DNA of 64,000 nucleotides from Aphelidium insulamus (Eukaryota; Aphelidiomycota; Aphelidea; Aphelidiaceae). This document shows, one piece after another, positions 1 to 9,687 of this stretch. The position numbers were made by a program, and so were the translations under genes. Location of the stretch: positions 86,434 to 150,433 of the forward strand of contig JAZDSV010000037.1 of NCBI GenBank assembly GCA_036784855.1, read 5' to 3'. The first letter of the stretch is position 1. Every line of letters starts with the position of its first letter. Under the pieces are notes generated by a model that searched no databases, was not told where the DNA came from, and saw only the letters and a program-made list of their open reading frames with translations.

Positions 1-864
1 TTGCCACTGCCAGTGGGAACGGGACTGTGGCGGTATGTAGCCACCAGATGTATTCTAGAAGTTTACGTTATTAACTTGGCATCGCAGCTCTGGGACTTTT
101 ACCAGGGCAAGTTGAATGTGTCGCAGGTGCTGCAGGGACACTCGGGAGATGTGTACTCGTTGCGCATCCACCCCGACGAGAATCACGTTGTGTCCTGTGG
201 CTACGACAAGATTGTGCGCCTGTTTGACATTGTCAAGGGCACGGCGGTCAAGGAGTTCACCGGTCATCATTTGTCGGTGGCCGATGTGACATTCAACCCG
301 TACGGAAACCTTGTCATCAGCGGGTAAGCTGTACGTATATCTTTTTATGCACTCATCCATGTGCAGGTCAAAGGATAATACGGTCAAGTTTTGGGATGTT
401 AATTCAGGTATTTGCATAAAGACACTGTCATCGCACCTGGGCGAGGTGACGTCGGTGGAGATGAATGAGAGCGGGCTGATGCTGCTCACCTCGTGCAAGG
501 ACAATTCGATCCGTGCGTGGGACATTCGTATGGTGCGACCCGTGCACCGCTACAAAGGTCACAACAACACTAGTCGCAATTTTGTGCGTGCCCGCTACGC
601 CAGCCGCTCCTTGGTCGTGAGTGGCAGTGAGGTAGATATATAAACATATCTATAGCCATAGAGCCTAAATGATAATAGGACGGACTGGTTCATATTTGGA
701 ATGCTGAAGGCGGCGAGGCGTTGCAGCGATTGCATGGCCACGCGGGCGTGGTGTACGAGGCGCTGTCGTGCCGGGAACAAGGCTTGTGGGCAAGTTGCAG
801 CGATGATCACACTGTCAAGCTGTGGGCATTTGACGAGAAGAGTGCCCGCCATAGTAAATATTAA
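1..864 (+). CDS. WD40-repeat protein, 5' end outside window
   Basis: This is the C-terminal part of a beta-propeller protein; the start lies left of the window. Exons read 3-32, 88-323, 367-631 and 679-864, with introns 33-87, 324-366 and 632-678 carrying GT...AG ends; joining them removes all stops. At least five WD blades are visible, each ending in a WD-like dipeptide: LWDF, VRLFD, VKFWD, IRAWD, VHIWN and VKLWAF, with GH dipeptides opening each blade (GHSGDVYSL, GHHLSVADV, GHAGVVYEA). WD40 proteins act as scaffolds; I do not recognise the specific family, although the GHNNTSRNFVRA stretch between blades is distinctive and should be searchable. The stop at 862-864 lies only 31 bp from the stop of the convergent mannosyltransferase, so the 3' UTRs must overlap. 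The exon structure is well supported, the function is open. Confidence 0.85.
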
Positions 865-895
865 AAATCTCTTCTGTACAATGAACACGTGAACG

Positions 896-2650
896 CTATC
901 TATGATCGGCCCTGTGTGTGGCCATAAGGAACAGTGACTGCTCGTACAAATCCACGGCAGCCGAGAGCAGGCGCCGATGGTGCCCCGTGAGAGGCTGAAT
1001 GGGCGGCCGGTCCAGCAGCGTGTACGGGTGACAAAAGTACGGACACGATATGAGACAGTAGCGTGCATCATTGTCCACCACCGACCAGCTCCCGTCGCCC
1101 AGCCAGCTGTCGTACGGAGCAAACCCAGGCGCAGAGTCCGCGTCCAGCGCCTTGGGCAAATAAGAGTTCTGGCTGGCGCCATCGCCATCGCCCTCATCGT
1201 TGTTGGTTGGGGCCAATTTTGACTCTTTGGCAGACCGCTGCCGCGCCTTGAGCACCTCGGCATACACCAGATCCACGCCGCCATTGATCCAGTACGGAAA
1301 CCACGGATGCGTGTCCAGCGCGTGTACCATGTTGTAGCCACACACGCGGCGCACCACGCCGAACGGGTCGACACGCTCGCGCTGTCCCAAATTGCCGGCC
1401 GGCAGCTTGTTGAAGGTGTACGTGGCACCCGCAACCTCCATGCCCACCCAGAACGTCTCCTTGTCGCCGTTCATCACGGTCCAGGTGATGTCACGCACGG
1501 CGGCCGTGTTGAGCGTGCACGCCACCAACAGCCCGGCCAGCAGGCGCGGCCGCCGCTTGTCCAACACCACCACCCCGGACTCCATGTATTCGCCCAGCTC
1601 GCCCTGCATGTACTCGGACTCGACGGCTTCCTGCGACAGCGGCGTGGGCAGAAAGGTCAGCAGCCAGTCCCGGCCGGCAGCCTTGCCGCCGTACATGCCC
1701 AGCCCGAAGCGCCGGTCGTGGAAGAAGAGCGTGCCGGTGCGCAAGTAGGTCCTGGCACTGAACAGTCCCCCGGGCGCCCGCAGAAAGAACACATCGGCAT
1801 CCACCAGAATGCACTCGGCGCACGGGGCCAGCAGCATGGCGAACGGCTTGACGGCGTACCCGGCCAGACGGACCTGTTGGCGGGCGGTGGCGGACAGGCG
1901 CGCGGCCAGCGGCAGCAAGTACACGCCCGATATGAGTGTGAGGCGCCGCTGCCACTCGGGCGCCAGGTCCGTGTCGTCGATGAATGCCACGTGGATCGGT
2001 GTGGTGGTGTCGTGATGCAGGCGCACGTGCAGTACCGCAGCCAGCCCCGAGTCAAAGTCGCCGTTGTGCATGCAAAACACCAGCGCGCGCCCGGTGCCAG
2101 GTGTGCCGACCGTGGCATTGACGGCCGCCTGCCACATTGCATAGCTGGAGTGTGGTGGCAGCCACGGGTACAGCTGTGCCTCCAGGTCGGTCAGTTGGCG
2201 CAGCTGGTCGTCCGTGACGCCGGTGACTTCTGTGCCGCGTGAGGCGTCGGCCGCCGACTCCAGCATGCGCGCGTGGATACGCATAAATGGCGCCATGTCG
2301 GGCATTGTGAGCCGTTGTGGTGGCTGCTGCTGAGTGCTACCAGGTGAAGTGGCTCCATTGGCTCCATTGGCGGTACTGGAAGCGCCCGAAGTGGCCAGAG
2401 AGCCGCCAGCGGTAGACACTTGTGTGGATGGGCTGACTGACGCACCAGAGCTAATGTTGGAGAGCCGCAGGTGCGCGTACACCAGCCAGCCGACAGACAG
2501 CACGCACAGCAGTGCCAGCAGAGCGCGCAGACGCCCACGGCCGCACGCGCCACACCGCAGCAAATGCTTTGCGCACGCCCTGACAACATTCATAATAATG
2601 TGCGCGGCTGTACTTGGCTGCATTGCAATTGGTACACTGGCGCTGTGCAT
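896..2650 (-). CDS. MNN1-family alpha-mannosyltransferase (type II membrane)
   Basis: This is a single-exon gene of 584 residues. The N terminus is a type II anchor: a basic stretch is followed by a hydrophobic segment at about residues 42-62 (LRALLALLCVLSVGWLVYAH), then a Ser/Thr/Gly-rich stem. The catalytic half carries hallmarks of the fungal Mannosyl_trans3 family (MNN1/MNT2 type): a nucleotide-sugar fold starting near ALVFCMHNGDFDSG, the DxD metal site in CILVDADVFFLR, the FFHDRR block, and YMESGVVVLDKRR and FWVGMEVAG further on. Such enzymes add terminal alpha-1,3-mannose to N- or O-glycans in the Golgi using GDP-mannose. The length suits the family (about 500-800). The ATG at 2648-2650 precedes the anchor, and another Met lies ten residues in. 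Codon use is strongly GC-rich, as in neighbouring genes. Confidence 0.9.
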   Translation of the reverse strand: MHSASVPIAMQPSTAAHIIMNVVRACAKHLLRCGACGRGRLRALLALLCVLSVGWLVYAHLRLSNISSGASVSPSTQVSTAGGSLATSGASSTANGANGATSPGSTQQQPPQRLTMPDMAPFMRIHARMLESAADASRGTEVTGVTDDQLRQLTDLEAQLYPWLPPHSSYAMWQAAVNATVGTPGTGRALVFCMHNGDFDSGLAAVLHVRLHHDTTTPIHVAFIDDTDLAPEWQRRLTLISGVYLLPLAARLSATARQQVRLAGYAVKPFAMLLAPCAECILVDADVFFLRAPGGLFSARTYLRTGTLFFHDRRFGLGMYGGKAAGRDWLLTFLPTPLSQEAVESEYMQGELGEYMESGVVVLDKRRPRLLAGLLVACTLNTAAVRDITWTVMNGDKETFWVGMEVAGATYTFNKLPAGNLGQRERVDPFGVVRRVCGYNMVHALDTHPWFPYWINGGVDLVYAEVLKARQRSAKESKLAPTNNDEGDGDGASQNSYLPKALDADSAPGFAPYDSWLGDGSWSVVDNDARYCLISCPYFCHPYTLLDRPPIQPLTGHHRRLLSAAVDLYEQSLFLMATHRADHR

Positions 2651-3188
2651 CCCACAGCTTGTCTCAACATGGACCTTTGGACAATGTAGATATACGACCT
2701 ACAGTATGGATGTCCTGTAAAAGTTGTAGACCCTCCCGGTAATTATACAAGGCAAGAAGTCCACCTATACCCTTATGTACTGACACAACACAACGGAGAT
2801 ATTTAGTCATGTCATAAGTCGTTATGTTGTCTTCGTCGAGCATAACAGCTACATTAGGATTCACTTCCGTTGTGGAATGATAAGCATCGGCTATTTTACA
2901 ACTGACTTACTTGATATGCTTATCTGTGTGCACTGGCTATTTAACTACTGACTAAATAAGACACTGACTAAATTAGAGCATCTCCACCGCTAAGCAATAA
3001 CATCATTTGCTTATTTGTGTGTATGATCGTATACGGCAGTCAAAACAACATGATGTACACATACGATGTACTACTTTGACATGTGTAAGGCTGTAAAAGC
3101 ATCTTCATCGCCAACAATTTTTGTCGAAAGAGTCTTCTCTATGACGACGCTGATTGGCTATTGCAATTGCGTTGTGTAAGCACTTGCA
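2651..3188. other. Intergenic region between mannosyltransferase and secreted-protein gene
   Basis: This AT-rich stretch has no convincing coding potential. It should hold the promoters of both flanking divergent genes. Short imperfect repeats of the type ACTGACTAAAT (around 2945-2985) are visible but I cannot assign a role. Confidence 0.5.
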
Positions 3189-3818
3189 TTGCTATTGGCG
3201 CAACGCTGTGTAACGTTTCACCGCATTGCTATTATAAAATGGCACGCGACGTCGCATTCACCGCATATCGATGCATTCACCACTATCATTCTTGCAGCTG
3301 CCAGCGTACGCGTAGAGGCAATCTACAAGTCCATTACGTATGAAATCCATGACATCCACGACACTGACTGCAGCAAGCCGCCGATTGGAATGATGTATTA
3401 CGCGTTGAATGACACACTAGCGAAAACCTTTTCTGACCCATTGAAGGGACCACGGTCTTGTACGAATAGCGGTTCATACTATTACATCGCTGCTGGTGGT
3501 TTGGAAACTAGTGATCACAGCTACTTCCGCAATCCTGGTTTGCCCAAAGGGATGTATGCAATTGCTAGTTCGTACTACGACGACGAATGCTCGTTCGGCA
3601 ATATCCGAACCGCATCGGCATTTCTGGCGGATGGCAAGTGCCGCACTACAGGTACAGGTTACTCAAAGTTTGCTTGCAACAGCGACGGTACATATCAGTT
3701 GCAGTCGTGCAAATCTTCTGATTGTACCGAATGCCAAGATGTTTTGCCATTAAAAAAGGAAAATATGAACAAGTGTTTGGGAGGCCAAGTGCGATACAGC
3801 TGCCGTCAAATCGGTTAA
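3189..3818 (+). CDS. Cysteine-rich secreted protein, unknown family
   Basis: The open frame ends at 3816-3818 and its last ~165 residues look like a small extracellular protein: ten cysteines in the mature part, many Tyr/Ser/Gly residues and a C-terminal cluster with the pattern C-x4-C-x2-C. A hydrophobic segment TTIILAAASVRVEA near residues 30-43 resembles the end of a signal peptide, with cleavage after EA giving IYKSITYE. The nominal start at 3189 puts an unusual 29-residue lead before that segment, so the true 5' end may lie in a separate upstream exon. I see no catalytic motif. A secreted structural or effector-like protein is possible but is only inference. Confidence 0.55.
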   Translation: MLLAQRCVTFHRIAIIKWHATSHSPHIDAFTTIILAAASVRVEAIYKSITYEIHDIHDTDCSKPPIGMMYYALNDTLAKTFSDPLKGPRSCTNSGSYYYIAAGGLETSDHSYFRNPGLPKGMYAIASSYYDDECSFGNIRTASAFLADGKCRTTGTGYSKFACNSDGTYQLQSCKSSDCTECQDVLPLKKENMNKCLGGQVRYSCRQIG

Positions 3819-4063
3819 CTTCACCTGACTTATGGGGACATTGTTGTTAGAAGCATTGTTTCTTCTATGTATTTCAACGATAATCTTCATAAAGTAAAGT
3901 ACTATTACTGATTGGTTACGGAATATACTGCAGTCCATACTTTCATTAAGTGTATATCCGTATTTTACGGTGGATACTGCAGTCCATACATCATAATTTA
4001 CATTTACCGCTGTATATTGGTTCAAAACCTGGGTAGATACATTACTGCACCTGCCCAAGTGCG

Positions 4064-5440
4064 TTAGATACGCCGACCCAGCGCGCGGTGGCGATCGCCA
4101 CGGCCTCGACTACGTGATCGACTGCTGGCTAGTGAGGAGCCCGTATAAGAAGAAGACGACGAGTAGCTGCTGCGACTACGACTACGACTACGACTGCCAC
4201 TGGAGTAGCGACTGCGCCGATAAGGCGGTCGCCCACGTCGCTCCACAGTGTCTGAGGGACGTCGACGACGATCAATATTATCGCGGCCACGAGACACTGA
4301 GCGTTCGCCGCGTCTATACCGCTGGGCAGGCGGAGCAGGCGGCAGTCGACGATCACCACGATCACCATCACTACCGCGACGATCTGTTAGATATTCTCGT
4401 CGAAGTGGCGGTGGCGATCGACTTGGCCGTCGAACATTCAATCTGCCCGCGGGAACACCCATCAGTCCCGCACGGCCACGAGATCGCGACCGGCTACGCT
4501 GTGTGGCGTACCGCTTTGCCACCGGACTCCGCGACCGCCCTCTGTTGGCAATAGCTGCCGTGGCAGACCCTGCGGCAGGTCCCATGTGGCGCCGAGGAGG
4601 TGATCGCGAACGGCGGCGCATTCCACCATTCCATGCGGACGGCATAGTGGAGCGCAGTCTACCACCGCCAAACTTGCCCCCGGGACCGTCATGACCACGA
4701 CCGCGACGATCGATTGCTCGTGGTGGCGGCGATGCGGAGCGATCGCGGCGAGGCTTGATCGGCCGTTTAGCATGGTGGCCAGTGGAAACTTGTGCATTGG
4801 CACCACCCCCGCGCGGAAACAGCGGCAAATCGGCGACAGAATTGAGTTGCAGCGAGTAATTTCGCGGCGACAGTTGAACATACACGACCTGGCCGTCGAT
4901 TTGCGCCTGCACGCAAGGTCAGCATATGTAGGATGGTGCACTCCATGCATGCCTGGTTCATGTGGTCAATGGCGGCTTCGGCAGCGCTCATCTCCGAGTA
5001 CTCGACGTATCCCGTGCCCGCATGGACGTTGCCTGCAACATATACAGTAGCATGTAAGCAAATGCATGTGAGGCTTTACAGCAGAAAACTTGCGAGATAT
5101 GCCGGGTTGCTTGAAGCGCGCCGGGAAAAAGATGTCGATGATGCCGCCATACACGCCAAAAATCTCCTCCAAATGTCGTGCATTCACATTCTGCGTGAGG
5201 CGCTTGACGGCAATGCGCGCCGTGCCGGGCAGGAGTGGCTCTGTCGCGGCGACCACCTTGTCATCCGCAACTGCCCTATTGCGAAGATGTTAGCGTGAGT
5301 GACGTGTTACGGCACCCATACTTGTCATCAACGACCATTGCGACACCAGAGTCTGCGACAGAGCTGGATGGCGCCCTGATCGCTGTGCCAGGAGCGGCGA
5401 CGGCAGCGCCTTCATCCACTTGCATCGCCTCGGCCGCCAT
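4064..5440 (-). CDS. RNPS1: RNPS1-like SR splicing factor with RRM
   Basis: Exons read 5440-5322, 5275-5094, 5032-4953 and 4906-4064. The N terminus is Ala/acidic. Exons 2-4 join into one RNA recognition motif: IAVKRLTQNVNARHLEEIFG, then GTGYVEYSEMSAAEAAIDHM, then AQIDGQVVYVQL. These match the RNP2/RNP1 and last strand of the RNPS1 RRM, which binds ASAP/PSAP and the exon junction complex and promotes splicing. The remaining ~260 residues are an RS-rich tail full of RSRSRSR and RSPPRR blocks, the target of SR kinases. Introns 2 (5093-5033) and 3 (4952-4907) begin with GC rather than GT: the RRM stays in frame only if donors are GCAAGT and GCATGC. The first intron (5321-5276) is GT-AG. Human RNPS1 has its Ser-rich part before the RRM, so the order here differs. 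Confidence 0.85.
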
Positions 5441-6005
5441 GATTGCAGTGAGCGTGATTATGGAAGCTCCGTATAAGGTTCCTATGTAGCGTTCTTAAAA
5501 CCGCCCTTAACATTCTTATGCTGTCTCTCTATAATAATATATTATATATTTAATATATGAATATATTATCTGAAGAGATGTATTTATACATCAATGCATT
5601 ACACGTCGCTGCATCCATCCACACAACGCTTCATAGCAACGTTAATGATCAGTCACGATGACACGATATATGGCGCTGGTTGGGTGAAACTCACGTAGCG
5701 GAAATGGATATTAATTACAAAATTTTAATTATAAATATGAACTTCATAGTGTGAAGTAATGAAGTTAAACCAATGCACAGCGGCTAAAAAGGTGGTTGGA
5801 CAGCTGACCACGGGACGCCGGATTGGTAGGCATAGCACACGGCATCGGCGCCCCCAATCGTCCGGCGCGTCATTCGAGGAATGCGCCAAGCGATATAAAT
5901 AAGCAGCGCGTAGCAACGCATTCCTCTTTGACTATTACTTCCACTGTAATAGCACTGACATCCAGCTTATTCTAGTTAAGCTCTTCTAACACTAACAACA
6001 GCACC
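5441..6005. promoter_or_regulatory. Divergent promoter region of RNPS1-like and mucin-like genes
   Basis: This AT-rich intergenic region lies between two divergent starts. A TATA-like element TATAAAT at 5894-5900 lies about 105 bp upstream of the ATG at 6006 and is followed by a pyrimidine-rich leader, fitting a TATA-driven, strongly expressed surface-protein gene. An AT tract around 5530-5570 is simple sequence. Confidence 0.45.
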
Positions 6006-8441
6006 ATGAAGACTGATCTAGTTATTCAGCTTGCTTTGGCGTCTGCGCTGGTCTCTGTTGCCAGTGCAAAGAGCGCGGCTTCGGCCGTCGCTGCCTCCAA
6101 GAACAGTGGGTCCGCCGCCGGTGACTCGTCTGCCGCCGCCGCCTCAGCTCCTGCCAGTTCCAATTCTACTGGCAACGGTAAAGGCAATAGTGCTAATTCA
6201 AATAGCAATAGCAACAGTTCCTCTGCCAAGTCAGGCCCTTCCTCTGCCAGCCCCACCGTCAGTCCTCCCAAGGGCAGTGCTCCTTCGCCCACAGTTGTCA
6301 CCGCCGCTTCTCCAACTACTGCTATAGTTCAGGACGGCCACGGTGCCAACGGTACTAGTGATCACAATGGTGACGGTCATCCGGATGATGGCAAGTCGGA
6401 TGATGACAAGTCGGATGATGGCAAGTATGATGACAAGTCGGACGATGGCAAATCGGACGATGGATCGGATGATGGCAAGTCGGATGATGGATCGGATGAT
6501 GACAAGTCGGATGATGGCAAGTCAGATGATGGCAAATCGGCGAAGGCCCAATCTGACAAGAAAACCAAGGGCGCTGCCACGGGGTTTTCGGACTCTAGCT
6601 CCAAGTCGAACTCCAGTGGCTCCAAGTCGAACTCTAGCGGCTCCAGTTCATCTGGAGATGATAAGCCATCCGGTTCCGCGGCTGCCAGCTCAATCGTGAC
6701 TGCCACTGGTGCCAAGAAAGTAGATTCGGACAACGAATCCACCAGCGAGGAATCAAAGGGTAAATCGTCTGCCAACAAAACGTCTTCCACCACAACTGAT
6801 GGCCATGGTGCCAATGGTACCAGCGACCACAATGACGATGGTCACCCAGATGATGGCAAGTCCGGTCAGAATGGCAATGCCGGCGGTAATGGCAATGGTA
6901 ACGGCAAGGAGAAGGGTGATAATTCTCCGTCGGCCACTGGCAGTAACTCGGGATCCACCGGTAGCAACTCGAGCTCCAGTGGCAGTAACTCAGGGTCCAC
7001 CAGTAACAACAATTCTGGTTCCAGTGGCAGCAGCTCTGCTTCCAGTGGTGCTGGCAACTCGGACCACTCTGGCTCAAATGATGGATCCACCGGTAGCAAT
7101 TCTGGTTCCAGTGGTGCCAGCAACTCGGACCACTCTGGCTCAAATGATAACATTTCGGGCTCCAGCGGTAGCGATTCTGGAAACAATGAAAGCTCCAGCT
7201 CCCCGAACCAGGGCAGCAGCGCTCCGAGCGCTCAACCATCATCTAACCAGGGCGGCCAAAGCGGTCAGGGCAATTCCAACAACCAGCAGGGCCAAGGTTC
7301 GCAAGGTAGCTCGGGCAACCCGGGTCAAACCAACCAGAACAATGCTGGAAACCAGGGACAAGGCAAGGGCACAGTCTCCATTGGCGATGATCATTCCGAT
7401 GACAAACCAAACACCAGCGGCAGCGGGCAAACATCTGGTAACACTGCCGCGCCTTCCAGCTCTTCGGCGCCACCCATCAAGGATGACAAGGACGCGGAAA
7501 AGGCGGCCAAAAAGTCAGCCATTGAGGAACAGCAGGCGCAGAAAGACGCTGAGGCTCAGGCCCGCGCCGATGCCAAAGCCCAGGCGCATGCCGACCGCAG
7601 CAGCCAGTCGCAGTCACAAGCCCGGACGGATGAGGAGAAGGCTGAGGCTGCTGCCAAAAAGCAGGCTGCGCTGGACGCCGCCGCCAAGGCTCGCCAGGAA
7701 GCGATTGAAGCCAAGATTGTGGCCAAGAGTCAGACTGATGCGGTCGAGCAGAAGCCGGCCACCGCTCCCGTGGCTGTCACGGAGCAGAATGATGACCCGA
7801 TTGTTGCCCCAGACACTAGCGCTACCGATGCTTCCTCATCATCTGGCTTGGGTGTCACCGTGAGCAGCGACGGAACCGAGCCGGCATCCGCCTCGTCTGG
7901 CACTGGCTCCACCGATGCTGGTACGTCTTCTGGCTCTTCCGGCGCCGTTACTTCGGACGGCTCTACCGGTTCCTCTGGTGCCACCGACCAGCCTGTCAGC
8001 ACCTCGGGCTCCACCGATGCTAACCCTAAGTCTGGCAGTGTGTCGGGCGCCACAACTGGCGTGTCTGGATCCGCCACCGGTGTGGGCACCAAGAACAGCA
8101 ACCTCGTGCAGGAAGTGCTTGGCAGCGCAGGTGGTGCCAACGGACAGGCAACCACCAGTGCATTCACTGCGGGTGACGGCACCAGCGGCTCATCCAGCAG
8201 TGGCGGCAAGAGCAACACGGCTGCCGTGGCCGGCGTCGGGGTGGGCGCTCTGGTTGGTGCCAGTGCATTGGGCGCGCTGATTTTGAAGCGTCGCAACGGT
8301 GCGGCCAAGACGTTCCGCGACATGCTGGGCAGCGACATGGGCACCAATGCCGCTATGAACCCGCTCTACCACGAGCCGGAGATGATTGCCAACCCGCTGT
8401 TTGAGCAGCAGCAGTGGGACGGTCCGGCATCGCCCGTTTAA
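6006..8441 (+). CDS. Mucin-like Ser/Asp-rich surface membrane protein with NPLY/NPLF tail
   Basis: This is a single exon of 811 residues. Residues 1-21 form a clear signal peptide ending VASA. The ectodomain is low complexity: Ser/Ala/Asn-rich, an acidic array of (K/G)SDDGKSDDGS units near residues 125-180, two copies of a block GHGANGTSDHN(G/D)DGHPDDG near 115 and 265, and long SGSNSGSTGS runs. Residues about 490-580 are an Ala/Lys/Gln-rich, probably helical stretch. A single TM segment (GVGVGALVGASALGALIL) at about 742-759 is followed by LKRR stop-transfer residues and a ~48-residue cytosolic tail containing NPLYHEPEMIANPLF. The protein is probably O-mannosylated and wall-spanning, and may be an adhesin or wall stress sensor; that is inferred from architecture alone. 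Tandem Asp codons suggest repeat-length variation between strains. Confidence 0.8.
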   Translation: MKTDLVIQLALASALVSVASAKSAASAVAASKNSGSAAGDSSAAAASAPASSNSTGNGKGNSANSNSNSNSSSAKSGPSSASPTVSPPKGSAPSPTVVTAASPTTAIVQDGHGANGTSDHNGDGHPDDGKSDDDKSDDGKYDDKSDDGKSDDGSDDGKSDDGSDDDKSDDGKSDDGKSAKAQSDKKTKGAATGFSDSSSKSNSSGSKSNSSGSSSSGDDKPSGSAAASSIVTATGAKKVDSDNESTSEESKGKSSANKTSSTTTDGHGANGTSDHNDDGHPDDGKSGQNGNAGGNGNGNGKEKGDNSPSATGSNSGSTGSNSSSSGSNSGSTSNNNSGSSGSSSASSGAGNSDHSGSNDGSTGSNSGSSGASNSDHSGSNDNISGSSGSDSGNNESSSSPNQGSSAPSAQPSSNQGGQSGQGNSNNQQGQGSQGSSGNPGQTNQNNAGNQGQGKGTVSIGDDHSDDKPNTSGSGQTSGNTAAPSSSSAPPIKDDKDAEKAAKKSAIEEQQAQKDAEAQARADAKAQAHADRSSQSQSQARTDEEKAEAAAKKQAALDAAAKARQEAIEAKIVAKSQTDAVEQKPATAPVAVTEQNDDPIVAPDTSATDASSSSGLGVTVSSDGTEPASASSGTGSTDAGTSSGSSGAVTSDGSTGSSGATDQPVSTSGSTDANPKSGSVSGATTGVSGSATGVGTKNSNLVQEVLGSAGGANGQATTSAFTAGDGTSGSSSSGGKSNTAAVAGVGVGALVGASALGALILKRRNGAAKTFRDMLGSDMGTNAAMNPLYHEPEMIANPLFEQQQWDGPASPV

Positions 8442-8763
8442 GCATCTGTTGCGCTTCCAGTTCTGTAACAGTCAATGGCAATTTATATGTTTTTCATTGT
8501 TAATGTGCTTACCTGGTTTTCGGTTATAATCGGCGTTTATGCTCGGTATTTTTGTGTTCGGTAATAATTAGTGTGCGCCTATTGGAAGGGTCCAGCGCGT
8601 GGACCCTTTTGGACCCCGGGGTCCACTGGGGTCCCGCTGGGGTCCAATACTTAAGGCACAAGGGTTTCATGAGGGGTCTATGAGGGGTCCAATATAAAAA
8701 CTCTCCCAACTACTGGCTAAGAAGTTCCTCTCTTAGCCAATAAATATAATATAAATTGTTTTC

Positions 8764-8797
8764 AAAAAGCGGACGACATACACTATATTATGGTAAT
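8764..8797 (+). repeat. 34-bp dispersed repeat, copy 1
   Basis: This sequence starts AAAAAGCGGACGACATACAC and ends TATTATGGTAAT. It is repeated exactly at 9053-9086 and 9090-9123. Confidence 0.9.
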
Positions 8798-9052
8798 AAA
8801 TACCGAGAGCATTATACTAGTGTGCGCTGGACCCCGGACCCTGGCGCGGGGTCCCGAGTGGACCCCGCGGGTCCCAGTACCTACCAAGTAAGCTGTGATG
8901 ACAACATCTAGATAAAATGACTACTAATGGCTGTTGCATTTAGTATGGTAGTGTGTATGGTGTATTTAGTATTAGTTGACCAAAGATATATGGTCAAATA
9001 GGATTTTGGGTAGCTCCTGTTTTGAGGAATGGTAATAGAGTGCTGGCATCGC

Positions 9053-9123
9053 AAAAAGCGGACGACATACACTATATTATGGTAATCGCAAAAAGCGGAC
9101 GACATACACTATATTATGGTAAT
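9053..9123 (+). repeat. 34-bp repeat copies 2 and 3, in tandem
   Basis: Two exact copies are separated by CGC, giving a 37-bp tandem period. The pair is bracketed by the short sequence GGTAATAGAGTGC, which occurs just before copy 2 and at the end of copy 3, so copy 3 probably arose by local duplication or slippage. Confidence 0.9.
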
Positions 9124-9225
9124 AGAGTGCTTCCCCACACTTCCGTGCAAAAGGCATTCGTACGGGTGCTAAAAGCATGATTACGGGCGCAAAAGCAACT
9201 ATCCCATTCATAATAGGTTCTGAAC

Positions 9226-9522
9226 AAACTCAACCAAAATATAACGAAACGAATACTATCTATTAAACGAATACGATATATAAAAACTCAACCAAAATAT
9301 AACGAAACGAATACTATCTATTAAACGAATACGATATATAAAATAAAACAAACTGCACCCAAAATACAACGTATTCGTTTAATATCGTTTATTTTTTCAA
9401 AATAAAACGTATTCGTTTAATATATCGGTATTCGTTTAATATATCTTTATTTTTTTCAAAATAAAAAATAAAACGTATTCGTTTAATATATCGTATTGGT
9501 TTTATTTTGGTGCAGTTTGAGT
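9226..9522. repeat. AT-rich fold-back (inverted-repeat) block
   Basis: The left arm is a 58-bp unit present twice (from 9226 and 9284), opening AAACTCAACCAAAAT and containing TTAAACGAATACGATATAT. The right arm holds several copies of the complement CGTATTCGTTTAATAT and closes ATTTTGGTGCAGTTTGAGTTT at 9502-9522. The two arms could pair into a long hairpin. I see no clear target duplication, so it may be a degenerate fold-back element or a structural repeat. Confidence 0.75.
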
Positions 9523-9687
9523 TTCTTCAGAGTCGACATAACCCTCAGTACAATGCGCTTTGTCGTCACGCGGCAGATAATCGCGCCAAACTGTCGACTC
9601 GAATGCATCTGCACTGCATTGTGATGTTGGCGACAGCTGATCTGACGCAGGATCGTCAAATGACGAACTGGTGCTGTTTGAGCCCGA

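Larger units (their letters stand above)
8442..9687. repeat. Repeat-rich gene-free region
   Basis: About 1.2 kb between two genes contains no supported CDS. It includes GGGTCC-rich palindromic tracts (8588-8660 and 8824-8876), three copies of a 34-bp sequence (8764, 9053, 9090), a 58-bp tandem duplication and a long fold-back block (9226-9522). The short frames in it are not protein-like. Base composition swings from GC-rich to extremely AT-rich, unlike the surrounding genes. Confidence 0.75.

Noticed and set aside
977-2242. Long plus-strand frames across the mannosyltransferase gene
   Set aside because: They are GC-rich shadow frames with no domain, while the minus strand has a full family match.
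9226-9522. Fold-back block as a CRISPR array
   Set aside because: Repeats are AT-rich tandem units without regular spacers and the organism is a eukaryote.
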